In this document: in pieces, positions 1-6,810 of the stretch
How the letters are laid out: the number at the start of each line of letters is the position of its first letter
How positions within the stretch are numbered: the stretch's first letter is position 1
Source of the DNA: Candidatus Gastranaerophilales bacterium
GTDB lineage: Bacteria > Cyanobacteriota > Vampirovibrionia > Gastranaerophilales > Gastranaerophilaceae
Length of the DNA stretch: 11,436 nt
Assembly (NCBI GenBank): GCA_947589525.1
Contig: CANQAW010000041.1
Span: forward strand, 1 to 11,436
Reading direction: 5' to 3'
The notes under the pieces: generated by a model
Seen by the model: the letters and a program-made list of their open reading frames with translations, nothing else
Databases searched by the model: none
What the model was told of the DNA's origin: nothing
Translations under genes and position numbers: made by a program

Positions 1-246
1 GCGCAATGGTGCGGGCCATGCAGAAAGCTGACTCCCGTTTTAGAACAAATTCAAAATGAATTTGTTAAAGATATAAAAGTTGTTAAAATTGATGCGGATA
101 AAAATATAGCAAGCGCAAAAGACTATGGGGTTATTTCACTGCCTTCCGTATTATTATTTAAAAACGGCGAACTTAAGGAAACCATGGTCGGTATAATGCC
201 TAAAAGCTCTATCATTTCAAACATCAAAAAATATATTGATGACTAA
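1..246 (+). CDS. trxA: Thioredoxin, C-terminal 81 residues (5' end outside window)
   Basis: The reading frame is open from base 1 to a TAA at 244-246, so the beginning of the gene lies upstream of the window. The visible part starts just before the active site: Trp-Cys-Gly-Pro-Cys at visible residues 3-7 (bases 7-21), the redox dithiol of classical thioredoxins. The cis-proline loop follows as Ser-Leu-Pro-Ser around visible residue 48, then the strand and Gly pair (Lys-Asn-Gly-Glu, then Val-Gly) typical of the fold, ending in a helix with a lysine-rich end. Thioredoxins reduce disulfides in cytosolic proteins using electrons from thioredoxin reductase. The residue before the cis-proline is Leu rather than the more common Ile or Met, and Ser replaces Thr after it; this is mild variation. 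A fused N-terminal domain cannot be excluded because the start is missing. Confidence 0.9.
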   Translation, partial: AQWCGPCRKLTPVLEQIQNEFVKDIKVVKIDADKNIASAKDYGVISLPSVLLFKNGELKETMVGIMPKSSIISNIKKYIDD

Positions 247-247
247 T

Positions 248-276
248 TTGTTAGATTTGGTTAGTTATGCTAGAAT
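248..276 (+). promoter_or_regulatory. Sigma70-type promoter of the def operon, probably leaderless
   Basis: TTGTTA at 248-253 (-35), a 17-base spacer and TAGAAT at 271-276 (-10) fit the sigma70 consensus. TG at 268-269 adds an extended -10 element. Transcription would begin about 7 bases after the -10, at 282-284, which is on the ATG of def at 283. No Shine-Dalgarno sequence is present between 246 and 282, which agrees with a leaderless message. An alternative -10 (TATGCT, 266-271) would still give a leader of only about 5 bases. Confidence 0.6.
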
Positions 277-282
277 TAAATT

Positions 283-936
283 ATGTCTATATTAAAAATA
301 GTTGAATATGGTAATCCGATTTTAAGGGAAAAGTCCAAAGAAGTTACAAAAATATCAAAAAAAGTTAAAACACTTGTAAGTAATCTTCTTGAAACAATGT
401 ACCATGCAAACGGAGTAGGGCTTGCCGGAGTTCAAGTGGGCGAGCTGTTAAGAATTTTTGTTATTGACGTATCCGACCCTGAAGGTCCGATTGACCCTAT
501 TGTTTTTATAAATCCCAAAATTATCAAAAAATCAGGAGCAATAAACAGCTATGAGGGATGTTTAAGTTTCCCAAAAGCTTATACCAATGTAAGAAGATAT
601 AAAAATGTTACGGTTAAGGCGCTTGACATAAACGGCAGACCCTTCATAAAAGAAGCCCGTGACGGAGAGCTTCTGGCACGTGCAATTCAACACGAATTTG
701 ACCATTTGGACGGAAAACTTTTTATAGACCATTCGAGGAATTATTTTGAAACAACAAATATTCTTCAAAAATGTAACCTGCCTCCGGTCGAAAAAGAAAG
801 ATTAATTGAAGAAAAAGAGCTTGAAGAAGAAATTGTAGAATTTGAAAAAGCTCATCCCGAAGTTATTGAAAAACAGCGTCAAGAGATGGAAGAAACTCAA
901 AAACAACAAGAACGGCAAAATGAAAAACAAAATTAA
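283..936 (+). CDS. def: Peptide deformylase with charged C-terminal extension
   Basis: This metalloenzyme removes the formyl group from the initiator methionine of new polypeptides at the ribosome. All three family motifs are visible in the 217-residue product: motif 1 as Gly-Val-Gly-Leu-Ala-Gly-Val-Gln at 44-51 (Gly replaces the usual second Ala), motif 2 as Glu-Gly-Cys-Leu-Ser at 91-95, and motif 3 as Gln-His-Glu-Phe-Asp-His at 136-141. Cys93, His137 and His141 should bind the metal and Glu138 should be catalytic. The catalytic domain ends near residue 165. About 50 further residues (168-217) are rich in Glu, Lys and Gln and look helical or coiled-coil, which is longer than the usual enzyme. 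The last 17 bases overlap fmt, its functional partner. The ATG at 283 has no ribosome binding site but sits at the predicted transcription start. Confidence 0.96.
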   Translation: MSILKIVEYGNPILREKSKEVTKISKKVKTLVSNLLETMYHANGVGLAGVQVGELLRIFVIDVSDPEGPIDPIVFINPKIIKKSGAINSYEGCLSFPKAYTNVRRYKNVTVKALDINGRPFIKEARDGELLARAIQHEFDHLDGKLFIDHSRNYFETTNILQKCNLPPVEKERLIEEKELEEEIVEFEKAHPEVIEKQRQEMEETQKQQERQNEKQN

Positions 937-1867
937 ACTTATATTTCTGGCAACACCCGATATAGCGCTTAAAAGCTTTCAACACTTTATAAATTCTCCT
1001 TCTTTTGAGCTTTGCGCTCTTGTCACTCAAAGTGCAAAACCGCAAAATCGAGGTAAAAAAATAGTTGAGCGGAATATTGTTAAACTTGCAAAAGAAAACA
1101 ATATTGAGGTGTTTGAACCTGAAAAAATTTCCAAAGATAAAGATTTGATTAATAAATTAAAATCATATAATCCGGACTTTATGGTTACTTTTGCTTTCGG
1201 GCAAATTTTATCTCAAGAAGTTATTGATATACCCCGTTTTGCCACAATTAATCTCCATGCAAGTTTATTGCCTTTATATCGCGGTGCAAATCCTATTTGT
1301 CAGGCCATAGCAGACGGCTGTACAAAAACCGGAATTACAACCATGAAAACGGTTTTAGAGCTGGATGCGGGAGATATTTGTCTCCAAGAGGAAATTGAAA
1401 TATCGCCCGAAGAAAATGTTATTGAACTGCAGGAAGAAATTTCTAAAAAAAGCCCGCTTCTGCTTGAAAAAACTCTTAAACTGCTGTATGATAATGAGCT
1501 TAAAACTACTGCTCAAGACCACAAAAAGGCAACTTTTACAAAAAAAATTCAAAAAGAACAGAAAGTTATAGATTGGAATAAAAATGCCGTCACATTGCAT
1601 AATAAAATTCGTGCAATGTATCAAATAAACACAAATCATACCATATTTAAAAATAAAATTATAAAAGTCTTAAAAACCGAAGTTGTCGATTGCAAAAAAG
1701 GCTCTTGCGGTGAGATAATCAATATTGATAAAGAAGGTATTACGGTTAAATGCGCCGATAATGCTTTAAAACTTCTTAAAATAAAGCCCGAGGGCAAAGG
1801 CGAAATGTGCGCTTGCGATTGGGCAAGAGGAGCAAGAATAGAAATCGGAGATTGTTTTGGAAAATAG
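920..1867 (+). CDS. fmt: Methionyl-tRNA formyltransferase
   Basis: Transfers a formyl group from 10-formyl-tetrahydrofolate to Met-tRNA for initiation. In the 315-residue product the catalytic domain carries the family signature around 110-125: Asn111, His113, Ser-Leu-Leu-Pro at 115-118 and Arg-Gly-Ala-Asn-Pro at 121-125, with the catalytic Asp at 149 in Leu-Asp-Ala-Gly-Asp. The tRNA-contacting loop near residues 36-48 ends in Arg-Gly-Lys-Lys, and the C-terminal OB-like domain begins near Ile-Asp-Trp at 217-219. The usual Asn-Pro-Trp-Pro segment after Ile-Arg-Ala is not recognisable here. The same frame stays open upstream to an ATG at 842, but those codons only shadow the def tail, and homology begins at the ATG at 920. 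That start overlaps def by 17 bases and has only a weak ribosome site, so translational coupling is likely. Confidence 0.95.
   Translation: MKNKIKLIFLATPDIALKSFQHFINSPSFELCALVTQSAKPQNRGKKIVERNIVKLAKENNIEVFEPEKISKDKDLINKLKSYNPDFMVTFAFGQILSQEVIDIPRFATINLHASLLPLYRGANPICQAIADGCTKTGITTMKTVLELDAGDICLQEEIEISPEENVIELQEEISKKSPLLLEKTLKLLYDNELKTTAQDHKKATFTKKIQKEQKVIDWNKNAVTLHNKIRAMYQINTNHTIFKNKIIKVLKTEVVDCKKGSCGEIINIDKEGITVKCADNALKLLKIKPEGKGEMCACDWARGARIEIGDCFGK
1847..1850 (+). promoter_or_regulatory. Ribosome binding site supporting a TTG start for aroH
   Basis: GGAG inside the last codons of fmt lies 6 bases before TTG at 1857. This spacing supports the TTG as the initiation codon; no ATG is available before the conserved Arg-Gly-Ile-Arg-Gly segment. 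Confidence 0.65.
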
Positions 1868-2228
1868 TATTTATCAAAGAGGAATCAGAGGAGCAATAAG
1901 CGTAGATAACAATGATAAAAAATCTTTGGAATCCGCAACCGTTGAATTAATCAATGAAATGATTAAAGAAAACAATATTGATACAAAAAATATTTCTTTT
2001 GCGATTTTTACTTTAACAAAGGATTTAGATTGTGATTTTCCCGCTAAATATGCAAGATTGAACTGTAATTTTCAAAAAGTTCCCATGATGTGTTATAACG
2101 AGTGCGATATAAAAGGTGCTATCGAAAAATGTCTTAGAGTACTGCTTGTTGTAAACACGGTTAAAACTCAAGAAGAAATTAAACATGTTTATTTAAAAGA
2201 AGCAAAAAAATTAAGGACGGATTTATAA
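1857..2228 (+). CDS. aroH: Chorismate mutase, AroH type
   Basis: Converts chorismate to prephenate on the way to phenylalanine and tyrosine. The 123-residue product matches the small trimeric AroH (Bacillus subtilis) fold along its whole length: Arg-Gly-Ile-Arg-Gly-Ala at 8-13, Phe-Pro-Ala-Lys at 61-64, Cys79, Glu82, Cys-Leu-Arg-Val at 92-95, His-Val-Tyr-Leu at 110-113 and a C-terminal Leu-Arg-Thr-Asp-Leu. By alignment from memory, Arg11, Arg67, Cys79, Glu82, Arg94 and Tyr112 correspond to the known active-site residues, so the enzyme looks intact. It starts at TTG with GGAG 6 bases upstream, and it overlaps the end of fmt by 11 bases. Its placement in a translation and proteolysis operon, away from other aromatic amino-acid genes, suggests shared expression rather than a shared pathway. 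Confidence 0.93.
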   Translation: MENSIYQRGIRGAISVDNNDKKSLESATVELINEMIKENNIDTKNISFAIFTLTKDLDCDFPAKYARLNCNFQKVPMMCYNECDIKGAIEKCLRVLLVVNTVKTQEEIKHVYLKEAKKLRTDL

Positions 2229-2229
2229 A

Positions 2230-3567
2230 ATGATTAAAATTAAAAAGCAGAAAAATATTAAATATCCATATTTGGAAACTCCGCTTAAAGTTATCACCTT
2301 TACTAACGGGCACACTCTTATTTTGGCTCACAAAAAAAGTCCGATGTTAAATATAAGCTCTTGGGTTAAAACAGGTTCAATAAATGAAAATGAGGATAAT
2401 AACGGAGTTTCTCATTTTGTCGAACATCTTTTATTTAAAGGTACGACAAAATATAAGGCAGGCGTTTTTGACAGAACCATGGAGCAAAAAGGTGCGATAA
2501 TAAATGCCGCAACGTGGAAAGACTATACATATTTTTATATTACAATTCCAAATCAACATAAAAATATTGCGCTTGAAATGCACGCCGATATGATGGTTGA
2601 CGCTTTGTTTCCGGAAAATGAAATAGGTTCGCAGTTTGACCCAGAGGGTGAAGCACCTGAAGATAAAAGGGAAAGATATGTTGTAATAGAAGAAATAAAA
2701 ATGGGCGAGGATAATAACTGGAGAAAAGTCTATAAAAACCTTAATTCAATTATGTATCGCAATCATCCTTATAAAAGAGAAGTAATCGGAAGCGCAAAAA
2801 TAATAGCAGGAATTAAACAAGAAGAAATAATGCGTTATTACAAAACCTTCTATATTCCCAAAAACATAACAACAATAGTTGCAGGTGAATTTGAAGACAG
2901 TGAAATTATAAATTCGGTTATTAAGAACTTTAAATTTAAAGATGATAAAAATATTAAAAAAGCTAAAAAGGATAAACAAAAACCCGAATATAAAATAAAA
3001 CAAACAAAAACCGTTGTTGATTATGCTCAAACAAATACTGCATATATTATGGTCGGCGCTTTATGTCCGAGCGCTAAAAAGCTAAAAGAAACAACGGCGC
3101 TTGATTTGCTTTCGACAATTTTAGGAGACGGAAAAAGCTCAAGATTAAACAGAGAATTGATTGAAAATTGCACCAATCCTCATTATTATCAGTTGGAAAG
3201 CTGTCATTATCAATTTAAAGACGGGGATAATTTCTTTATAGAAGCAAATTTTGACCCCGACAAAAAAGAGATTGTTGTTGAAGAATTAAAGCACCAGCTT
3301 GAAAAGCTTCAAAAGATAGATGAGGATGAGCTTCAAAAAGCTAAAAAAAGAGCTAAGGTAAATTTTGCTCAAGATTCGGAAACGGTATCGGATATTGCGG
3401 ATACAATCGGATATTATGCAACGGTGTGCGAAGATGTTTCAATGGCGGATAAATATTTATCCGTTTTAAATAAAACGGATTGCAAATATCTTCAAAAAAT
3501 CGCAAAAAAATATCTTAATCCGAAAAATATTTGTATTAGTTTGTTAATGCCTGAAGATAGGAAATAA
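2230..3567 (+). CDS. M16 family zinc peptidase, catalytic (HxxEH) subunit
   Basis: A 445-residue protein with the inverted zinc motif His-Phe-Val-Glu-His at 62-66, preceded by the family's Asn-Gly-Val-Ser and followed by Lys-Gly-Thr at 70-72. His62 and His66 should bind zinc and Glu65 should activate water; the third ligand is a Glu in the Val-Val-Ile-Glu-Glu segment near 151-155. Between the motif and this Glu lies an acidic stretch at about 131-149 that looks like a small insertion. The second half retains the M16 C-terminal fold (Gly-Lys-Ser-Ser-Arg-Leu near 301-306), but where the partner has Arg of the Arg/Tyr pair this protein has Ile311. No signal peptide is visible. It starts one base after the aroH stop, with AAGGA 12 bases before the ATG. 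Family substrates vary, and the target here is unknown. Confidence 0.92.
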   Translation: MIKIKKQKNIKYPYLETPLKVITFTNGHTLILAHKKSPMLNISSWVKTGSINENEDNNGVSHFVEHLLFKGTTKYKAGVFDRTMEQKGAIINAATWKDYTYFYITIPNQHKNIALEMHADMMVDALFPENEIGSQFDPEGEAPEDKRERYVVIEEIKMGEDNNWRKVYKNLNSIMYRNHPYKREVIGSAKIIAGIKQEEIMRYYKTFYIPKNITTIVAGEFEDSEIINSVIKNFKFKDDKNIKKAKKDKQKPEYKIKQTKTVVDYAQTNTAYIMVGALCPSAKKLKETTALDLLSTILGDGKSSRLNRELIENCTNPHYYQLESCHYQFKDGDNFFIEANFDPDKKEIVVEELKHQLEKLQKIDEDELQKAKKRAKVNFAQDSETVSDIADTIGYYATVCEDVSMADKYLSVLNKTDCKYLQKIAKKYLNPKNICISLLMPEDRK

Positions 3568-3570
3568 AAA

Positions 3571-4797
3571 ATGGAATTATACAACAGAAACAATATCAGC
3601 ATTCTGCTTCAAAAAGAAACAAAAACTCCGAGAATAAGCGTAAATTTGTTTTTTAAATTGAATAAAAAGGAAAAATTTTTCGGAATAAATACTCTTTTGT
3701 CAAGGCTCTTGGTTCAGGGAACAAAAAAGTATGATGCCGTTAAACTTGCATCGGAATTTGAAAATAACTGTATCGATTTGTCGGTTGTATCAAAAAGAGA
3801 CTATCTTAAAGCAAGTTTAGTATTCTTAAATGAAGATTTCAACAAGGCGATGGAGTTATTGAAAGAAATAATTTTAAATTCCACTTTTGAAGAATTTGAA
3901 AAAGAAGTTTTTAAACTGAAGGGAGAAATAATTTCCGATCTTGATTATCCTAAATTCAAATTAACCGACTGTTTTGTCAAAAATATTTTTAAAAATCATC
4001 CGTATTCTTCAACACACACAAAAATTCTTGATGATTTGGATAAAATTACAAAAGAGGATATAATACAGGCTCATAAAGATTTATTTACCGCTCAAAAAGC
4101 AATCTCGCTTGTCGGGGATTGGGATAATCAGGAAGAAATTTTAAAATATTTTGAAGATAACTTTGATTTTGCGCAAAATCAAAGCCAAACGGATGAAATT
4201 GAAGATTTATTTTATAACGATATAAAAAATGATGAGATTATTTGGCTTTCAAAAAATGATGCTTCTCAGGCGCAAATACTTCAAGGCTGGCTTGTTAATT
4301 CTTTTAAAAGTGAAGACTGTGCTAAATTTTCCGTATTAAATAACATCTTGGGAGCATCGGGCTTATCAAGCAGATTATTTGTAAATTTAAGAGATAAGCA
4401 GGGACTTGCCTACACGGTGAGAAGCCAATACGAAACTATGCTTCACAGTGCAATTTTTAATATGTATATAGGAACTTCGCCAAATAATATACAAAAATCG
4501 CTTGACGGTTTTAAAATTGAACTTGAAAAACTTGCGCAAAATCCGCCTTGCGAAGAAGAACTTAACGGAGCAAAGGAAAATATTTACGGAAGGTCAAAAT
4601 ATTTTTCACAAACCAATTCTCAAATATCTTCAAGAAAAGGCTACAATTTTATGATGAGATTGGGGCTTAATTATGACGAAATGTTTTTAAATGACATTAA
4701 TAATGTTAAAGCGGATGATGTATCCGTTTTTGCAAAAAAACTTCTTGAAACTCCTAAATTAATAACAATTATTGCGCCTGATGAATACAAAATATAA
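3571..4797 (+). CDS. M16 family peptidase-like partner subunit, zinc motif lost
   Basis: A 408-residue M16 protein directly after the catalytic one, with AGGA 8 bases before the ATG. Aligned on the Gly-Thr at 50-51, the His-x-x-Glu-His positions are Thr41, Ser44 and Arg45, so it cannot bind zinc in the usual way. It does keep the C-terminal Arg/Tyr pair: Arg274 and Tyr281 in Leu-Arg-Asp-Lys-Gln-Gly-Leu-Ala-Tyr, which helps bind substrate in M16 enzymes. This is the known pattern of heterodimeric M16B proteases, where one subunit brings zinc and the other the Arg/Tyr pair. I infer that it forms one working protease with the product of 2230-3567. No signal peptide or membrane segment is seen. 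Confidence 0.9.
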   Translation: MELYNRNNISILLQKETKTPRISVNLFFKLNKKEKFFGINTLLSRLLVQGTKKYDAVKLASEFENNCIDLSVVSKRDYLKASLVFLNEDFNKAMELLKEIILNSTFEEFEKEVFKLKGEIISDLDYPKFKLTDCFVKNIFKNHPYSSTHTKILDDLDKITKEDIIQAHKDLFTAQKAISLVGDWDNQEEILKYFEDNFDFAQNQSQTDEIEDLFYNDIKNDEIIWLSKNDASQAQILQGWLVNSFKSEDCAKFSVLNNILGASGLSSRLFVNLRDKQGLAYTVRSQYETMLHSAIFNMYIGTSPNNIQKSLDGFKIELEKLAQNPPCEEELNGAKENIYGRSKYFSQTNSQISSRKGYNFMMRLGLNYDEMFLNDINNVKADDVSVFAKKLLETPKLITIIAPDEYKI

Positions 4798-4812
4798 TAA
4801 AAAAGGTTTTTA

Positions 4813-4821
4813 TGCTAAGAT
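4813..4821 (+). promoter_or_regulatory. Extended -10 promoter before the sugar kinase
   Basis: TGCTAAGAT contains TG-N plus TAAGAT (-10 at 4816-4821). No convincing -35 is present at the right distance. A start near 4828 would give a 24-base leader that includes the strong AAGGAG at 4841-4846, 5 bases before the ATG. The eight bases TTATGCTA here also occur in the def promoter at 265-272. No terminator separates this gene from the M16 pair, so read-through from upstream is also likely. Confidence 0.45.
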
Positions 4822-4851
4822 AAATTTAATAGCGATTTTTAAGGAGTAATA

Positions 4852-5805
4852 ATGAAAAAATACAGAATAGGAATTGACGTAGGAGGTACTAATATCAAGG
4901 CCGCACTTGTAGACACCGAAGGAAAAATCGTCTATAGCGCAACAACTCCGACTCGTGCGGAAATGGGCTTTGAAGCGGGAATTAATAACATAAAACAAGC
5001 AATAAAAGATTTAATGCAGGAAACAAAAGAAACCCCGCAAACAATAGAAGCAATCGGATTTGGTCTGCCGGGGCAAATAAACTATAAAGAAGGGCTTGTT
5101 ATTAATCTTCCCAACATCCCCGGATGGGTTAACGTTCCCTTGGCGCAAATAATTGAAGATGAATTTAAAATTAAAACCAAATTGGATAATGATGTTCGCT
5201 GTGCGGCATTGGGAGAGCTTAATTTTGGTGCTGGAAAGGACAGCCAAAACCTTATTTGCATTACCGTCGGAACAGGAATAGGTTCAGGCATTGTTTTAAA
5301 CGGTAAATTAGTCAGAGGATGTGCTAACGTTGCAGGTGAAATAGGGCACATAAAAATGAATTTAACGGGCGGTCCTTTGTGCGGATGCGGAGATTACGGC
5401 TGTTTGGAAGCATACGCTTCGGGCCCCGCAATTGTCTCAATGGCTCGTGAATATATATCGGGCGGAAAATCCGCAAAATATAAAGAAATGGCACCTGATG
5501 GCGTTATTACTCCATATATCGTTGCTCAAAGCGCACTTCAAGGAGATGCCGTCTCAATTCAAATATTCAAGCAAATAGGAAAAATCATAGGAGTAGGACT
5601 TTCTTCAGTAATTAATCTGTTAAATCCCGAAAAAATAATAATCGGGGGAGGGGTTGCCGATGCGGGCGAAATACTGCTTGAGCCTATAAGACAAACCATT
5701 TTAGACAGAGCAATGCCTATTCAGGCGCAAAGCGTCGAGGTAGTAAATGCTCAGCTTGCAAATACGGCGGGAGTAATAGGCGCAAGCTTGTTAATTAACA
5801 GTTAG
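4852..5805 (+). CDS. glk: ROK family sugar kinase, probably glucokinase
   Basis: Phosphorylates a hexose, most likely glucose at C6, with ATP in the cytosol. The 317-residue protein has the ROK layout: N-terminal phosphate-binding Asp-Val-Gly-Gly-Thr-Asn at 9-14, catalytic Asp114 in Asp-Asn-Asp at 112-114, a second phosphate loop Gly-Thr-Gly-Ile-Gly-Ser-Gly at 140-146, sugar-binding Glu-Ile-Gly-His at 163-166, and the zinc knuckle Cys177, Cys179 and Cys184 followed by Leu-Glu-Ala-Tyr. The adenosine loop Ile-Ile-Gly-Gly-Gly at 263-267 is intact. There is no N-terminal DNA-binding domain, so it is an enzyme rather than a ROK repressor. N-acetylglucosamine, N-acetylmannosamine or fructose kinase activity remains possible because the motifs do not separate these. 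It has the clearest ribosome site in the window. Confidence 0.93.
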   Translation: MKKYRIGIDVGGTNIKAALVDTEGKIVYSATTPTRAEMGFEAGINNIKQAIKDLMQETKETPQTIEAIGFGLPGQINYKEGLVINLPNIPGWVNVPLAQIIEDEFKIKTKLDNDVRCAALGELNFGAGKDSQNLICITVGTGIGSGIVLNGKLVRGCANVAGEIGHIKMNLTGGPLCGCGDYGCLEAYASGPAIVSMAREYISGGKSAKYKEMAPDGVITPYIVAQSALQGDAVSIQIFKQIGKIIGVGLSSVINLLNPEKIIIGGGVADAGEILLEPIRQTILDRAMPIQAQSVEVVNAQLANTAGVIGASLLINS

Positions 5806-5820
5806 AATAAGGCGGAAATA

Positions 5821-6810
5821 ATGCCTATAAGTTTTCTTTGGGGTGATGAAGATTACCTGATTGAAAAAGAAATAAATAAAATTAAGACTCAAGTTTTAAA
5901 AGAGGATATCAACGAACTTAATTATAAAGTTGTTGATAATCCTTCTTTTAGCTTGTTTTCCGAACTTTTGCGAACTAATGCCATGATGTTTGGAGATGTC
6001 GTAATTGTAATAAAATGTTCAAAATATTTCCTTGAATCTAACCAAAAAGAAAAGCTTGACGAAAAACAAATTCAGCAATTAGCTCAAGCATTTAAAAATA
6101 TATCGCCTAAAATTCACATAATTTTAACATGTCAAATTCCGAGAGGAGAAAAGAAAAAGCCCGATGCAAGAAAAAAACTCTACAAAGAGCTTATAAAAAT
6201 CACAACCCCCAAAGAATTTCCTTCTTATAAAGCATGGGAAGAATATAAATTAATTCCCGTTGTTAAAAAAATGGCGCAAGATATAGAGCTTAACATAAAC
6301 AATTCTGAAGCTTCTTTTTTAATACAAACCGTCGGAACTTCGCTCAGAGATATTTCAAACCAGCTTGAAAAAATTAAATTATTTATACATCCTCAAACTC
6401 TTATTTCAAAACAATCAATAGAGCAGACGGCTTCAATTAATTTTGACGTATACAATCTTGTTGATTTGATTTTGGCAAAAAATTATACGCAAGCTTTGAG
6501 GTTGTTATCTAATGTTTTTCAAAAAGAACATTTTCTCCCCGTGTTATCTTTTATGCAAGTTTCATTTACAAATCTTTTGAAAGCAAAAATATATTCCAAA
6601 AAAATGAACAGTTTTGAAATAGCTCAAAAATTAAACCAAAATGAATTTATAGTAAAGAAAAATATTGAAAAAGTGTCGAAAATAGCTCTTGAAGAATTAA
6701 TAAGGCTGAAAATTAATTTATCTGAAGCCGAATTTAAATTAAAATCGGGAATTTTAAAAGATCCGATTTGCGCACTCGGACTTGCTTTTTTGAAAAGGAG
6801 TCAAAATTGA
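5821..6810 (+). CDS. holA: DNA polymerase III delta subunit (clamp loader)
   Basis: The delta subunit opens the beta sliding clamp as part of the clamp loader. The 329-residue product starts with Leu-Trp-Gly-Asp-Glu-Asp-Tyr-Leu at 6-13, the family's N-terminal signature. It continues with the Gly-Thr-Ser-Leu-Arg...Leu-Glu-Lys segment at 172-184 that closes domain 2, then Phe-Asp-Val-Tyr-Asn-Leu-Val-Asp at 208-215 opening the collar domain, and ends with Ala-Glu-Phe-Lys-Leu-Lys-Ser-Gly at 303-310. Length and domain order are normal; as is usual for delta, no ATP-binding motif is present. AAGG at 5809-5812 lies 8 bases before the ATG, and only 15 bases separate it from the kinase stop codon. 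Its stop codon overlaps the start of holB, its complex partner. Confidence 0.93.
   Translation: MPISFLWGDEDYLIEKEINKIKTQVLKEDINELNYKVVDNPSFSLFSELLRTNAMMFGDVVIVIKCSKYFLESNQKEKLDEKQIQQLAQAFKNISPKIHIILTCQIPRGEKKKPDARKKLYKELIKITTPKEFPSYKAWEEYKLIPVVKKMAQDIELNINNSEASFLIQTVGTSLRDISNQLEKIKLFIHPQTLISKQSIEQTASINFDVYNLVDLILAKNYTQALRLLSNVFQKEHFLPVLSFMQVSFTNLLKAKIYSKKMNSFEIAQKLNQNEFIVKKNIEKVSKIALEELIRLKINLSEAEFKLKSGILKDPICALGLAFLKRSQN
6796..6800 (+). promoter_or_regulatory. Ribosome binding site fixing the TTG start of holB
   Basis: AGGAG within the last holA codons lies 6 bases before TTG at 6807. Conserved sequence begins right after that TTG, so this site argues for it over the in-frame ATG at 6768. 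Confidence 0.75.

Noticed and set aside
842..919. Longer fmt beginning at ATG 842
   Set aside because: These codons shadow the charged def tail and give a Lys/Asn-rich stretch not found in formyltransferases; family similarity starts at the ATG at 920.
1355..1639. Minus-strand frame of 94 codons rich in Phe and Ile within fmt
   Set aside because: The hydrophobic look comes from reading Lys- and Glu-rich codons in reverse complement; no start signal is present.
4799..4811. AAAAA-GG-TTTTT as a terminator after the M16 pair
   Set aside because: Five A-T pairs around a two-base loop would not form a stable hairpin; it is better read as part of the promoter region.
5082..5351. Overlapping minus-strand open frames inside the sugar kinase gene
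   Set aside because: They mirror a kinase whose motifs are intact over its whole length, and their translations show no family features.
6768..6806. Longer holB beginning at ATG 6768
   Set aside because: The extra 13 codons lie within holA and have no ribosome site, while AGGAG sits 6 bases before the TTG at 6807, where clamp-loader-like sequence begins.
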